Below are positions 12,101 to 24,200 of a stretch of DNA of 64,000 bases, in pieces. Made by a program: the position numbers and the translations under genes. How positions within the stretch are numbered: the first letter of the stretch is position 1; each line of letters starts with the position of its first letter. The stretch is from Baylisascaris procyonis (Eukaryota; Nematoda; Chromadorea; Rhabditida; Ascarididae): assembly GCA_037389465.1 (NCBI GenBank), contig JAZARR010000213.1, positions 5,872,501 through 5,936,500 of the forward strand, read 5' to 3'. Below the pieces are notes generated by a model. The model was given only the letters and a program-made list of their open reading frames with translations. It had not been told where the DNA came from and did not search any database.

Positions 12101-15100
12101 ATATTTAAAGGTGCTTGAAATTTTGCATCCATTTTATAGTGATCAGACTATCTCGTTGGGATCATGGAAAAAGCAAGTCTTTCATGAAGGCTTTGTATGA
12201 ATGCTTAAATTAAGCAATCAAGGCCTACCCCAGCATACGTTATTTCTTCCTGACAAAGTTTTGAAACGGGTTGGTCACGATAGAGCAAGATGACGAATAT
12301 CCTACCAGGTGCCTTGACGCATTTCATTGCTTATTTGTAGACAATGCATTCGTTATGAAGACGGATGAGGTAATTATAGTGTGACTGTTGGTTTAATTTC
12401 ACAGAATTTGGTCACATGGAAAAAAAAATTGCTGTGAAATTCATTCCAAATCTTCTTGCTGATCTTGCGAACGTTCTGCTGGCTTGTGCTTATGCGTATG
12501 AGGTTACTGTTGTCAGAGAGTTGTAAAAATTTTCATGGCTGAAAACTTTTCTCTCTGAGTCGTTGGAAAATAACTGATATATTACTGATTTATTTAAAAA
12601 TTTTTGTTTTTTGATGAAAATTTTTTTTTCGGTTTATCTTCTAAGGTTTATTGTTATTTGCCAACATTCAAGTGTGGTTTAGTGAAAATTGCAATCGTAG
12701 AGCACATTGCTGTGATGCTAATTGATATAGCTGCTAACATCAAACAATGAAAATCCATCGGGCATGCGGCGTTTTTTTTTTTTGTGTTTTGCTGTGTAAC
12801 GTTAAGAAAATTGCTTCCACGAGCGCATTCTGTTACGCATTATCGCAATATATTTTTTGTCCAGTATAAGAGGGAATGCATTAACGTTTTACTTGATGAT
12901 CATCTAAAAATTCGGCTTCATTACACATCAGTTTCCTCAAATATTTTAAAACATTTACAAAAATTCTCAATTTATTCCTCGAAATTCTTTGCAAAATTTC
13001 GTCGATTTATCTATTGAATATTTTTCTTCAAAACTCCAAAAATGGATGAAACTTTGAAAGAAAGTGGAAAACTTCAAAATTTTCATGTTGTATAAAATGA
13101 GCAATAGGAGGTAAGAATTGATTTTTCAATACTAAATTCAATCATTCTCTCACGTTGAGCTGAAAGCGGATAAATGAAAGATCAAGTAATGAAATCAAAT
13201 TTGATAATAACAAATATTTTAAATGCAATCATTTAACCAAATCAGATTTATCTGCTGCGATTGTTGTAATAGTTTTTATTACAAAATCGAAATTTGTTAG
13301 TTAACATAGAAAAAAATTTTTGTGATGGAAAACATGCAAAGGCAATTCATTTATCAACGAAAAAAATAGATTTGGAAATAGAAATGAACTTTTTCATAGT
13401 TTTACTTCTTTTGTATCTTCAAATTTGAAAGAAAAAACTAAGCATGCTACGATAAGCAGTATTCAAATATATAATATTAAAAAACTATTTATAGGCTCAA
13501 TTATCGACTCCGAAATGTCGTCGAAACGTTGAAAACTTTCTATCGGCTTGTCGTCGCATTGGTGTTCCTGAGGTATGCCGTTATTTACTTCTATGCAACA
13601 ATAACATAAAATAGCATAACAGTGAGCATTCTTATCGAAAGTATTACAATCTCTTAAACGATGTAAAGTTTGTTGTGAATTTGAAGTGGATTTAGTTTTT
13701 GTATTCAACATTCCTTTCATTTATGAGAGTTCAGTGAGAAAAATAAACTTTAATGCGCTTATCTGTTATTAAATTGTGACACATAGCGAATAGAAATATG
13801 CTCGTCAGCTTTCCAAATGTTCATTGTAATAAATAGCTGAACGAAAAGTGAAATTCTCGTTGAATATTGCTGCAAAAAAAACACCAAGGAATTAGTTGTA
13901 AGAAATATGCGTAATATGCATAACATTTGAATAAAGTTGGGTTGGACTTTAATAATACCAAAATCAACAAATTTACAAAGAGATAAGTATGACTTTTCCA
14001 GTGAAGAGGCAATACTTCTAGAGTTGTCATTATAGTTCCAAACAGTTTTCTCGAAGATGTACGGTTCCAAGTAGGGAACATGTTGAAGAGGGGAACAAAA
14101 CACGACTTGAGCTAGTGGCGGCTGTTATTTCCATCGTCTGGTGGTACAGCGAGTGTTGCAATTAACTCACAGCGCGCGACCAAAATCACAGACAGGAAAT
14201 TTGTTAGGCATTATGCTTGCTGTAAGCCTTGTTATGCCTCACTCGAAAAGCATGTTCCATGTCCTAGTCGCTTTATACTTCCATCCACATCACAATGTTA
14301 CATACGTTTCAGTGGTCGAATGCTATTGTCTTATATATATTTTTTATGCTCTTGGACATCATTTTCTTCTGTGTTCCTCTTTCTGTTGTTTTAGTGTGAT
14401 CATTTCTTGCACGTTCTTTCTTTGTTGTGGATCTGTGTGTGTTGTGTGATTTTTTGCTGATCAAAGTTTGTGTTTTATCATTGTCGTTCGAAGAAGATAG
14501 CCATTGATAGATGCTTCAATGATGATGACGATTTCGAATAATCTCGATCTATGTGCACTTTGTGTTGTACTCGTTGCATTGTTAAGCTAGTTGAAAGGCG
14601 CTTGACGAGATCGCTAGTGGACGTTCAAGGATAAGCGATGGTTACATTTAGTTTAGTATGCCAAAGCAATTGCCAAATCGAGGGATCAAACCGGTAAATG
14701 AAGTTAAACTAAAAGTATTTGCTGTTTTAGAAAAGTGCTCACTGTTTTGCATCGCTCATGGACAACTTTCATCCATCTCTCCCCCTTTTTTTCTTAGTCA
14801 GGAGAGGATAACATAGCCGCAGATTTCGAGTTTCGGGAAGTGACTAACTCATAATCGGACGATAAAAGATCACCTAAACTAAGAGAAAATTTGACAATTG
14901 GGAGGTGGAAAGCACGTCGTTTGCATTAAAAAATAAATAAATAGACCCTTTCTCGGCAGTTTCACCACTTAATTCTGAAATTCTCTATATAAAAATGATC
15001 TTTGGCAGTTCGCTTATCAATGAGCAAAAATTTGGCCACGAATGAAAATGTGAATGCATGCATGTTATAACATTCCCATTACCAACCATTGCGAATGTTG

Positions 15101-16353
15101 CTTGCGTTTTTTTTTTTTGCACTTTACGCAGTTTGCTACAATGCGATTTTTAAAGCGGCAGTTTTAGTGAATAGTGGTCATTTAAATTTTGAAGTGATCC
15201 AGCGATCGCTTCTTTTTTTTGCCTCAGAGACCGCAAAATGTTATCGAATTAGTGGCTATGAAATATTTGATTGTCAAAAAAAATTTTTTTTAAATATTCG
15301 ACATCAAAATTATGACTGTAAAACATATGATAGGAATGAAAGTCATGGCGGAAGTACATCCTCATAAGTGACACGCACAAGAATGCAGCGTTTCGTTGTT
15401 ATAGATGGCGATTTTGTAAACCATATACAGTTTAAAGTATAAACGGAACGAAGGACCTATGCATAGGAAATTTGCCTCTTAAAAGATAACGGAAGAGGAG
15501 GATAGAGCATTGAAATGGTTAAGGTTATGCTGCTGAATAGCATGAGAAAGTAGATTAATGTGGCATTCGTGGATTTTTTATATTCCCCTTGATTTTTCAC
15601 GATGCAATTTTCCCTTCCGTTATAGAGAGAAGGTATTTTATCATTGAATCATTTTTATTAATACCCCTTCGTATGCTTTGGTTTCCCTAATGTTTAATTC
15701 TTGGGCAGCAACAATCCTTCTTGGCGCACTTCTTTTGAGATGAATTTCTTTCCCATCTTGCCATAGTCTACAATTGCAAGGTAATTATTGAAAAGGCAAA
15801 AGTGGTAATTTCTGTATCGAATACCGAATTGAAAGATGCTAATCTCAGAGTAATATTATCCTTCTTACTTACTCCCCCTTCTCAACCCTTAGACGTGGGA
15901 GAGATAAAAAGCAAGTAATCATAGCTCTAGTCTTGTCGATGAACCGAGCGAAACTTAAGACAAGAATTAGTCCCCCACCGCAGACGTAATATTTTTTCTT
16001 TCCCTCCCTCCTTCTATATGTGTAAAGAAAGGAAACGGGGGGTGTGGAAACAAATCGGTGAATGATTGTGTAGGAATAAACTGAATGTAATAACGCTTCC
16101 GAAGGAGGCAAAGTGTGCGTTGTTTGGATGAATGTATTATTTGAGCAGATTTGATTTCGAGACTTAGCCTAATCTAATGCTATGCTGTTTCACGCCTCCT
16201 TTTCGTAATTGACCATTTCTGCTAACCAACGATTACGTGGCTCGCTTTCAGGTGCTGCGTCGAAACGTTGAATTTAGCGAAAAAACGCTCGCCAACACAC
16301 TCCTAACAATCTTCGTCGCTTTCATCTGCTTCACAATTTTGTTTCCTATCTAA
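72..16353 (+). CDS. LRCH: LRCH-family protein (LRR + calponin homology), 5' end outside window
   Basis: This multi-exon gene encodes a leucine-rich repeat and calponin homology domain protein. Family members are scaffold proteins linked to Rho-type GTPase regulation and the actin cortex (known for the family, not shown here). Exons supported by reading phase: 72-177, 896-1044, 2170-2294, 3007-3136, 3826-4032, 7067-7673, about 8160-8338, 8782-8962, 10702-10913, 11651-11797, 13495-13572, 14046-14123 and 16252-16353. The order is two to three LRRs, the post-LRR motif ICSKGREHVFKWL, a segment with SDSGYAS (family: LDSGFNS), a very Ser/Thr-rich linker, then the CH motifs LADGIHLCNFANSIRARAVP and CRRNVENFLSACRRIGVPE. 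This domain order is specific to LRCH proteins. The first LRRs and start codon lie left of base 1. A polyadenylation-like AATAAA occurs near 17482, about 1.1 kb after the stop. The 3' splicing and the join between exons 6 and 8 are less certain than the rest. Confidence 0.9.
896..1044 (+). CDS. LRCH: LRCH exon: last LRRs
   Basis: The acceptor is ATCTTATAG. The peptide includes MELRVLDVSENELGELPYDL and LHLRGNPLTTPPATICSK, matching the family pattern L.GNPL..PP..IC.KG. The exon ends at AAG 1044, followed by GCGAGT, so this is a GC donor rather than GT. Phase 0. Upstream AGs in the purine-rich tract would give LRRs of the wrong length, so 896 is preferred. Confidence 0.88.
2170..2294 (+). CDS. 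LRCH: LRCH exon: post-LRR segment
   Basis: The acceptor is TATTTTTAG, phase 0, and the first codons read GREHVFKWLRAQ. Together with ICSK from the previous exon this gives ICSKGREHVFKWL, equivalent to the conserved IC.KGK.HIFKYL of LRCH proteins. The donor is GATA|GTAAGT, phase 2. Confidence 0.88.
2329..2349. repeat. 21-bp palindrome in LRCH intron
   Basis: AGACAGTCGA and its inverted copy around a single T, about 35 bases after the exon ending at 2294. Confidence 0.7.
3007..3136 (+). CDS. LRCH: LRCH exon: SDSGYAS segment
   Basis: The acceptor is TTGCATAG. The first base completes a TAT codon with TA from the previous exon. The peptide is basic (ARRVERRSRSTRF) and then reads TLGGSDSGYASTADEHRYSHE, resembling the conserved LDSGFNSVDS region of LRCH proteins. 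The donor is GAA|GTAAGT, phase 0. Confidence 0.85.
3826..4032 (+). CDS. LRCH: LRCH exon: central linker
   Basis: The acceptor is TATCAG, phase 0, matching the previous exon. The open frame reads STAAGCLFGINESLRSPQ, then ESPPYIDYANKPKCCEVV, and runs to a stop just after 4040. The donor is uncertain: AAA|GTTCGT (exon end 4032) and GAA|GTGATG (exon end 4008) are both phase 0. The composition and frame are clearly coding, but I know no conserved motif here. Confidence 0.72.
7067..7673 (+). CDS. LRCH: LRCH exon: long Ser/Thr-rich linker
   Basis: This is a 607-base open exon with acceptor GTTACAG and donor CCAG|GTTAGC (phase 1). It encodes about 202 residues very rich in Ser, Thr and Val, including a run SSSSSSVSSST. 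It contains no recognisable domain. It is likely a disordered, phosphorylatable linker between the LRR and CH domains (inference). It is much GC-richer than the flanking introns. Confidence 0.82.
7718..7776 (+). CDS. Possible alternative terminal exon of LRCH
   Basis: After acceptor TTTTCCAG the phase-1 frame continues from the previous exon as APSNAPVNRSPKKISCFVS and then meets TAG at 7774. This could be an alternative end lacking the CH domain, a microexon (donor-like CACCAA|GTAATG), or unused sequence. The main transcript can skip it, because the 7673 to 8160/8163 join is also in phase. Confidence 0.3.
8160..8338 (+). CDS. LRCH: LRCH exon: Ser/Val-rich linker
   Basis: The frame reads GIPSYPMKNFSAPMTS, then a Ser/Ala/Val-rich stretch ending in TTASVSSAIK, with donor AAG|GTGAGA, phase 0. 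The start is uncertain: acceptors at 8154, 8159 and 8162 are all possible. The last two keep phase with the exon ending at 7673. Confidence 0.7.
8782..8962 (+). CDS. LRCH: LRCH exon: Ser-rich linker
   Basis: The acceptor is GGTTATAG, phase 0. The peptide starts EPTGHPTRTSGGSSRSSS and continues Ser/Thr-rich to TTSMS. The donor is TCGA|GTAAGC, phase 1. The other two frames have less linker-like content, and both neighbouring phases agree with this one. Confidence 0.78.
10161..10194 (+). repeat. Two-copy 21-bp tandem duplication
   Basis: TGGAATGCCTATT occurs at 10161-10173 and 10182-10194 with a near-identical spacer, in the LRCH intron before exon 10702. Confidence 0.7.
10702..10913 (+). CDS. 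LRCH: LRCH exon: basic linker before the CH domain
   Basis: The acceptor is GTATTCAG. The first two bases complete AGA with the preceding A. The peptide is basic and polar (TTNKLTKTRDSLGLTRSQMN ... TTSGVIDNMRK). The donor is AAG|GTGGGA, phase 0. It directly precedes the first CH exon. Confidence 0.8.
11651..11797 (+). CDS. LRCH: LRCH exon: first part of calponin homology domain
   Basis: The acceptor is CATTGCAG and the donor AAC|GTAATG, with 49 codons in phase 0. The peptide starts ALEQRLNLTLPHERDQLAAS and continues LADGIHLCNFANSIRARAVP. In LRCH CH domains the same stretch reads L.DGV.LCHLAN.IRPR.V, so the match is specific to this family. Confidence 0.92.
13495..13572 (+). CDS. LRCH: LRCH exon: CH domain core
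   Basis: The acceptor is TTTATAG and the donor GAG|GTATGC, with 26 codons in phase 0. The peptide is AQLSTPKCRRNVENFLSACR followed by RIGVPE. KCRRNVENFL.ACR.IGVP is a near-invariant signature of LRCH CH domains. This short exon is the strongest single identifier of the gene. Confidence 0.94.
14046..14123 (+). CDS. LRCH: LRCH exon: end of CH domain
   Basis: The acceptor is CCAAACAG, phase 0. The peptide FSRRCTVPSREHVEEGNKTR followed by LELVAA has the CH-domain end pattern (C..P.D.LE..N...V..TV.ALL). I place the donor at GCT|GTTATT because a phase-0 end is needed to reach the hydrophobic tail at 16252. If the intron is retained, the frame ends VISIVWWYSECCN with TAA at 14163-14165. The donor sequence is weak. 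Confidence 0.62.
16252..16353 (+). CDS. LRCH: LRCH terminal exon: hydrophobic C-terminal tail
   Basis: The acceptor is CGCTTTCAG. In phase 0 the exon reads VLRRNVEFSEKTLAN, then TLLTIFVAFICFTILFPI, then TAA (16351-16353). The last 18 residues form a single strongly hydrophobic segment at the very C-terminus. A membrane-anchoring tail is known for some LRCH family members. Phase 2 instead would give a short polar tail ending TAA near 16306. Confidence 0.6.
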   Translation: MLRRNVEFSEKTLANTLLTIFVAFICFTILFPI

Positions 16354-17787
16354 GATGGCACTAACAAGATTTTACTTATTATTATTGGCACAGCTACGAG
16401 AAAGAGGCTGCTTTTGGCAAAATGAAAACATCTCATTTCTCTATCACTTTTTTTTTAGTGTGGAAAATTTCAAGTTATTTTCTTTTCGATAAAAGTTCAC
16501 GAAAAAGGCTTGTTAAAAGCTTCTCCACCATTCTTCGTTCCTGTTTGCTACGCACTAAACTTGAGATCATTATGTTTGGCTTATCTTTCCTGCAACCGCC
16601 ATTGCTTTCACGCTTGTTGTATTTATCACTAATCCACCCTTTGTACCTCACAAAGCGATGTAATTCGCTGAAGGTAAGCACTGTAGGAAGTATTCCTATC
16701 TATTATAAATGTCGAATGGGTTTTGTCAATCTGTCGAAGGTGTAATTTGCGGATGTGCACCTGAGCAACGGCAATTAACATAAAATGAAGATTTCATGAA
16801 AATGTTTTGTTCACTAAGTTAGCTCACATGCACCAATATCGGAAAGAACCTTGGCATCCCTCCTATGCACCACAATGAGGGAAGAGCATAGATTTACATA
16901 ATGGTGAACCTGTCCACACAGATAAAAGTGGATAATCTTTTTTGAAGTTTGTTTTCATAAGAACGGATTAAACGAATCTTTCAGTTAGATCAGAGAAGAG
17001 CATGAAGCTGAGCAATATGTATTATCTATAAATATTGCATGTTGCTAATTCTTTTGATTTTGGCGTCAAGTATGTCGTTATGTCTCTCAGACATTATTTT
17101 CTCTTCCATTATATATTGCTCATGCAATGTTCGTCGACTTTTTATCTCTGCTGAGGTATTTGAAAGTTCTGTCTTTTAGTTTTCCTTATTTCTTTCACCT
17201 CTTTGAATATCCGAAATTTTCTCTTGAAGTGAATCTGTATCTCTCTCAATGATTTTTCATGTGATGTTTGTCTCGGAAAATTATTGTTTATTTGGAAAGC
17301 GTTTTCAATTGTTTTATTTCGATTGGCACATACACAGAAATACGTCATCGAATAGCCGAAGGGCAATGCTCACAATTGCTAGTCAACGAGTGTTTAGCTC
17401 GATTTCCTTCTGTTAGCAGATTTGCAGTAACATTTCAATTGAGAATCTGCGAGGATAAAGCAGTGTGCAGTGTTGTGCCGAATAAATAAAAAATAAATGC
17501 GCAGAACATTGAAATGTTCCAACAAAAGCTTCTCTATTTCTCTGTTATGTGCATTTTGCAAATTTTCTGGAGAATACATTATATTGATGTCATTTCGCCG
17601 TTTCCATACCTGCGTATTTGTCACTCTTTTCTGTTGTTAAGTTCACGAGTATGGCGTGAATTTTGCATATTCGATTTTCTGTATCGATCGGATGTGAGCG
17701 AAAAAGAAACTTTTATCGATCGATTCTTTTAAATGATTGATTTTTATCAGAAAATTTCTTCGGTGTTATTGCTTTATTAGGTTGTTC

Positions 17788-17804
17788 TTTTTTTTTTTTT
17801 TTTT
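17788..17804 (+). repeat. Poly-T tract
   Basis: An uninterrupted run of about 17 T in AT-rich intergenic DNA. It could be a simple tract or the tail of an old minus-strand retroposon. I see no attached element. Confidence 0.8.
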
Positions 17805-18197
17805 GAGGATGCATAAAGCGTAATGACCTGATTATCATAGTTGCTAAAAAATTTGTTTTGTGCTAATTTTTGAGGTGTTAAGATATTGCAGTTTTGTTTC
17901 ATCTGGAATATTAATTGATTTCATTCATAACAGTTAATTTTTTCTGATCATAATCATAACACAAATTATTGTAACACTTGTGTTATGAGTAAGATTGCAA
18001 GGGTTTTTTTTATTAATGTTTCGCGGGTTGTTTGAGATGTGCTATACTTTATTCTATTGTGCATTTAATTGTTTTCGTTGTTATATCCAATTGCAATATT
18101 TTTCTGCCATATTGTTTCTGCGTTGAATTGTTTTTAACAACGCGCGTTATGTTGCTGTTGCTATCGATTGTTGTAAATTTAAAATACTTTATTCTAA

Positions 18198-18252
18198 TCT
18201 CTCTCTGTGCTTCCCTCTCTCTTTCTCTCTCTCTCTCTCTTTTTCTCTCTCT
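18198..18252 (+). repeat. CT-rich microsatellite
   Basis: An imperfect (CT)n tract broken by TTT interruptions. It lies in the intergenic space and has no coding meaning. Confidence 0.85.
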
Positions 18253-21200
18253 ACCTTTTTTGAACGCAAAATTCGTTTTGTTATTTCGGAGAGAATGTAA
18301 AATTTGAACTCATTCGACGGATTTAAAACAAATTTAACATACGGGAAAGCAAATATCTATTAAAAATTGTATATACAATAAGCTGACGATAATGAGCGCG
18401 TCTCAATCTATATTCCATCGTTGAGATCGGACATTTTATAATTGCACATAACGGAATTAGAAGACAAGGTGTGTATATAATTTTCCCATTCCAGTATGAT
18501 ACGTGAGCAGCTCTATATCGTTTGTTAATCATGACCTTTATGAATGATGGGTGAATTGTTATTGATTGTTTCAGGTTTTTGATTTAGTTTATGTTGTGTT
18601 GTTCTCAGTGATTTTTCTTTTCTTATCATTCAATGATTTTCTTATTGTCACTCATTCATTGCACTATTGCTTTAACAAATCCTCAACGTTATATCGTTAT
18701 AGATGCTTTTAACGATATAAACGCATCATCTTTTAACAAATAACATATGGTCATTTCCATATTACACAGTTTTCATACTCCTTTGATAACGTTCTATTAG
18801 GTTTCTCACCGGAGTGCGTTCTATAACATTAATATTGGCGTTCCTAAAATATTGCATCATTTCCAGTAAGAAAACCACTCTTCCTATTTGTATTTGAATA
18901 TATATTAGCTCAAATTTTTTTCTGCATCCGGTAAAAGAATATACAACAAAAGAAGCTTTGGCAAATCCTTAGATCTGGATGTTGACATCCGTATGTTGTG
19001 CTTGTCTACCTGTCTGACACTTTCAATGCTCTGGTCATGATGGCTATACGATTAAGTTTAGTGCGCGTAGTGTACTCCATATGATTACCACCTTCCTCCG
19101 TTTCGTTGCATTTCGTCATCATGTTTTATCGAGGTTTTTTACAGTAAGCGGGAAAAAATAAATCGCCTTGGTTCGACCGTGAAGCCGTTCTTTTCCGAAC
19201 TGAATTTGTACACCGGACAGTGGATGCTTTTGGAGAGCGCATCATGAGACATTTTCCTGTGTTATAGCGAATTTGGGTATCTGCTGGGACCGATAGGCTG
19301 AAATATAGAGGGAGAGAGGTATATATCATGGTAGCCTCTTTGACACACTTTTTATTTGCTTGTAAGTTACCTGTGAAATTAATAACCATTACACTTTTCT
19401 AGTTTCTTTTAAGTTGCTTATGGTACTAATAACTATACACCTATTTTGCTCAGATGCAAGCTACTGCTGAAAACAACAACAACATAGATGCTTAGGACAA
19501 GATGCTAGCACTTGAATGGGTGTTAACTACCTAAGTGGGAATTAAATAGAAATTAGTGACTTAGAAATGGCCAAAATAAACAAATTGTTTCAGTTGTCGT
19601 TATCGTTATGTAGCGATATTTTGGAACGTCGTAATCTACAGCAAACAGCAAGAACAACTCTCGCACTCAACAGAATCGCAAATGCTGCAAATAACGCCAC
19701 CGTTCGTCTCTCAGAAAGTCGTCGCATCACTAACGTCTAATTTGTTTGCGTTTCTATGCCGATTTGCCACTCAAAAATGTTCTGTAAATATCAATTATCC
19801 ATTGAATTTCAAAGAATTTCGAATGCAAAATGCAACAAGAGAGGAAATAATCGTATTTGGATTTAAGGTCCGTTTTTTTCGAATTTTTTTTTTTACAATA
19901 TCTCGAGCGATGGGTACTATTCAGAAAATAGCGGCAATTTTCCTAACTTGTAATGAAGAAATCATTCAATAGATCTGAGTAAATTGTTTTTCATAAAAAT
20001 ACTCAATATTTAGTTCAGTTCCAGTTTCATCCTTATGACCGTTTTTTTCTTGCTTTTTTAAAAGTAATTTCTACGAACATGAATTCTGAATATGATTATA
20101 AAAAGTGCATATTTGTACGCATGAACTGTTCCCACAGTTCATAATGAGCTGCACAGTGCAAAGCGCTTTTCTCCAACAACACATAGTTGAATTCTCTCAT
20201 TCCCATTACTTCCTCTTCGATTATCAATAGCTTATGAAATGAACTAATTTATTTGCGATGAATGTAGTTGCTTTTTTAGATGGGAGAAATTTTTTATAAG
20301 ATCTGTCAATTTTATTGTTGAGAATTCAGAGAGAAGATTTGTTTTTACACATCGAGGGCTTTAATATTAAAGGTCACCGTTTTTTTTCCAAAATTGAATT
20401 GAAATTTTTTAGAGTTTATTTCTTCTTTTTTATTGTTATGGCTAGCAATTTGATGACTCGCTGAGACTATAATTTATAAGAACTAACAAGCACAACAAGC
20501 GTTTTGCAATAGCCCAAAATAAATTCTATCCTTTCTTCGATTATAATTGTTGCATAGATGTTCGATTCTTCAATTTTTTCTTTACAAATTGCCGTCTATA
20601 TAATGCTTCCGTCATCTTCGTCTTGATTTCTCTATACGAACAATTCCATTATTTGCACAAGCATCAACGAACGTTATTTTTTTATTACAATTCTTGTTTC
20701 ATTTGTTTAAATAAGTCGTAATTGTGCTACAATTGCTATGAGCAAAAAGGGTTTCCTTTAACTGTAATATTTTCATACTTCAACTAAAATCGCTGACGTT
20801 GAATATAATCTAGGAAGTGGGTTCGTTTATCGAAATTGCGCATCTCATCGTTATCCATCGGGTTTTTCAATAAATCCCTCTTTTGAAAAGCAATGAAATG
20901 TTAAGAATATTATATTTGCCTTTTTTCATGGACTAAAACAAATTTTTTGCAGCCGACCTCGATATTGCTTCGTAGTTTGTGTAATTTTTTTAGCACTTAC
21001 TGAATGCAATTTGTGTCTCGGAAGCTGATCAAGACGTCGAGTCTTGCTTTCATCAGAAATGTTTTTTTGCTTCTAGTTTTTATGAATCTGAGTTCTATGT
21101 TGTGTTTGTTTGTTTTTTCTCGATATGAACGAATAGAGTTATGTGAAAACGACTATCAAATGCGATATGTTTGTCAATGTGCACATATTAATTCAGCAGT

Positions 21201-24200
21201 TAGGGATCAGTTATGCCCACCTCTTTGAACGATGTTTTCTGTCTGTTTAGTATGCCTCCCCTCTAATGAGTTATTCAATTAAACTCCCTACCCAAGAAAA
21301 TAAATATTCCGGAAGAACTGCACTAATGAGACTTATAAATTTTCTAGATCTTTGAACAAATATGGTTATGGTTGAATGATTCAAAAAAATTTTACAAGCA
21401 TAAGTTTCCATTGTCTCAGGAAGAATAATGTCAAATTTTACAACCAGCGATATATATTTTTAAGTTATTAGGTAGTATGAATTTTTTCGAGATATGTTCA
21501 AATTTTTCTTTTGCTTAGTTATAAAAAAAATTTATTCCACCATCTTTGGTCTATTTTGGTCTTTGCCTCACCCATATTGGTCTATATATGAATTTTTATT
21601 GGAATATAAAGTTGTTATGTAAAGTACGGCGAAGATTCTGTCACAGACTTCGATTAAATTTGCCAAAAATTGCAACTGATAATGTTCGATTTCAAGTTAT
21701 TGTCTACGCGAGAGGAGGCTGATAAATGCAATTCTAGAACAATCCAATATTATCTCCAAGAAACGGAGCGGTATGAATCAATGGCGTGGAGAGCTTCCAA
21801 TAAAATTAAATAATAGGACGCATTGACCAATAAAATTGACGGTTTTCAATCAGTGGGATTGATAAAATAGAACTTATTAATGGGTCTATGACAGAACTTC
21901 TTTCGAATCTATTTTTTTTTAAATCTCGTAAACGGGACTTGAACAAGTAATGGAAGTATGTCGTTTTCGATTGCTCACCACCGTTATTTTAAATTTGTAT
22001 ATTTTCGATCTATGAGTTTAAATCCCTCATTATTTGTTTTAATTCTCTTCATGTCTCTTTGACATACTTATTGCAAGAAGCAATTGAGGCGAAGTTTTAT
22101 GGAATCACAAAGATACAAAGAAGAGCATCAAGAATAACAACAACAATCATTTCCTAAATTTTGATTCAATTCCTATAATTTCGGTTCTTTTATTCATAAT
22201 GCGTTCTCGTACGGAGTACTCCCTGAGTAGTTGAGTAATTCTAAATTCATATACGATAGATATATAATAAAAAAGTTGGAATTTATATTTCAATTGAATT
22301 TCAATCATTTTTCGACATGAATTCTATATGTTTTATGTTTTTGACCATTGTTTTTGAAGCAATGGTCATAGATGAATTGAGCTGATCATAAAATTTGCTA
22401 CATAATCGTTCAGATGGAAAAAATATTGTTGGTGGTTACTTTGTTCAGCTTGTATTTTGAATGATTGCATAGCGCTCAATGTTGGCTGACTGTTGTATGG
22501 CAACCATTGCCGAAGGTTTAATTAACCGGTTGGCTGTGGCATACTCCAAGTTTAATGCACTTATTACAATTAATTCTAAACGCGATCAATTATTGCTCAG
22601 TTTTTGGGGAGATCTGGTTCAGTATACGCTTATACGGATTCCTTATTCAACTAATAGTAGTTTATTGGTTGATGCCTGTTAAATAGAATGACACTTACTA
22701 GAGCATTGACATGAAATTATTGGCATATATTTTGGGTAGTGAGTATTCCAATATAGCCATAAAATAATTTTTGTACTTCAGTTTTTTGCACTTCTAATCA
22801 ACCAGAATAAAAATCGATAAAATTATTACATTTTAATGTTTTTACGCCATAGTAGTCATACATGATGAAATTTGAAGAAACAGCGAACGGAGAAGAATTA
22901 AAAAGAAAGAATAAATAATAAAAAAACAGCGAACATTGTTTTGAGTATTAGAATGTCTAGATTATAGCGAATTTCAGTTTTGCTAGAAGTAATACATGCA
23001 GCGTGCCTCAGCTGATATACTGATATCCTTTATGAAGTGATCCTATCATGCTCATTCGCTGCTTTGTTGTCACAATCGGTTGTTGATTTAATAAACTTTT
23101 CTTTCGAAATAGAACGAGACTTTGCAGTTTATACTTGATTTTACTTGCAATTGTCATTCGATGTCCACCAAGCTATTTCACGACGGTGACAAAGCTACAA
23201 CAGCAAAAGGCATTAATGCGAAACCTTTTTTTCATTCATTTATACCAAAGACTTCGAATGAAAAAGAGCTACTAAACGCATGGTCTAAGAGACAAACGTA
23301 CGCGTAGTTTGCTCTTTTTACCTGAGTAATAAGCTGTTATGCAAGTATTGTGAATCGGTTTTTCCCACTGTTTTATTGCGATGTTGCTGGCTCTTACAAC
23401 ATTCTTCCGGCTTAAATTTTTTGGTGGGTCAAGATGAATCAAGCTTTTTATATTATTCGAGCGGTCGCACCGATGTTAAATGTTTCTCTCCTGAATGTTT
23501 TATTTTTCAGTTTTTCGAGTTTATGATGCAAGTTTATTGCATTTTAAAAACCTTCAAAGACCTATTGCGCAGGAGGGCTTAATGAAAACAAGTGAGTTGA
23601 CACACCGAAATGAACGAAAGCAATATTTAGTACTGGACGAAACACAACCAATAAGTTATGATATGTGACCAGCCATTTTCCTCATAGTTCCTACCGTAAG
23701 ACAAGCTGCTAGCACTTGCCGGTTTGCCAAGAGGTACCAATCGTTGGGTAGAATTATCCAGTTCTTCCGGATGTATAGTTGTAGCCGGAAAAGTAGTTTT
23801 GGATTGCCTTGTCAAATTACCGTAAAAAACGGTGGGAAAGGAATTCCACTTAGGGAAGAGAAGTTGGATTTTGTTGGATAACAAAAATTAGGAGGTCTAA
23901 TCTGCTGAACTGTACAAGTAAGGATATTTATGCAAGTGGGGAAATTTTCGCAAATGAGGATATAAAAATAAATCAATGAAGCAAATAAATTTTTAGCAGT
24001 CTTTGACGTCCAACTATCAACTGACCTAAGAAAACTGCAGCCTCACAGGTGCACAAAGGTGAAGACGAAAATTGGATAGAAAATATTACGAGGTCAGGAG
24101 AGACGGTAGCAGTTTAAGAACCATTCCTCGTCATATACCGCCTCAGTTTCTAAATCATCTCTCCTCTCGGAAATTTACGGTATTAATCGATCCATTTTGT

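Noticed and set aside
16252..16280. RRNVE in the last LRCH exon repeats CRRNVENF of the CH exon, suggesting exon duplication
   Set aside because: The similarity stops after five residues and the sequence becomes a hydrophobic tail; it is probably coincidence.
21004..21228. Small frame with a hydrophobic N-terminus and Cys near the C-terminus, like a secreted peptide
   Set aside because: The hydrophobic part is just T-rich DNA; there are no splice, promoter or composition signs of coding.
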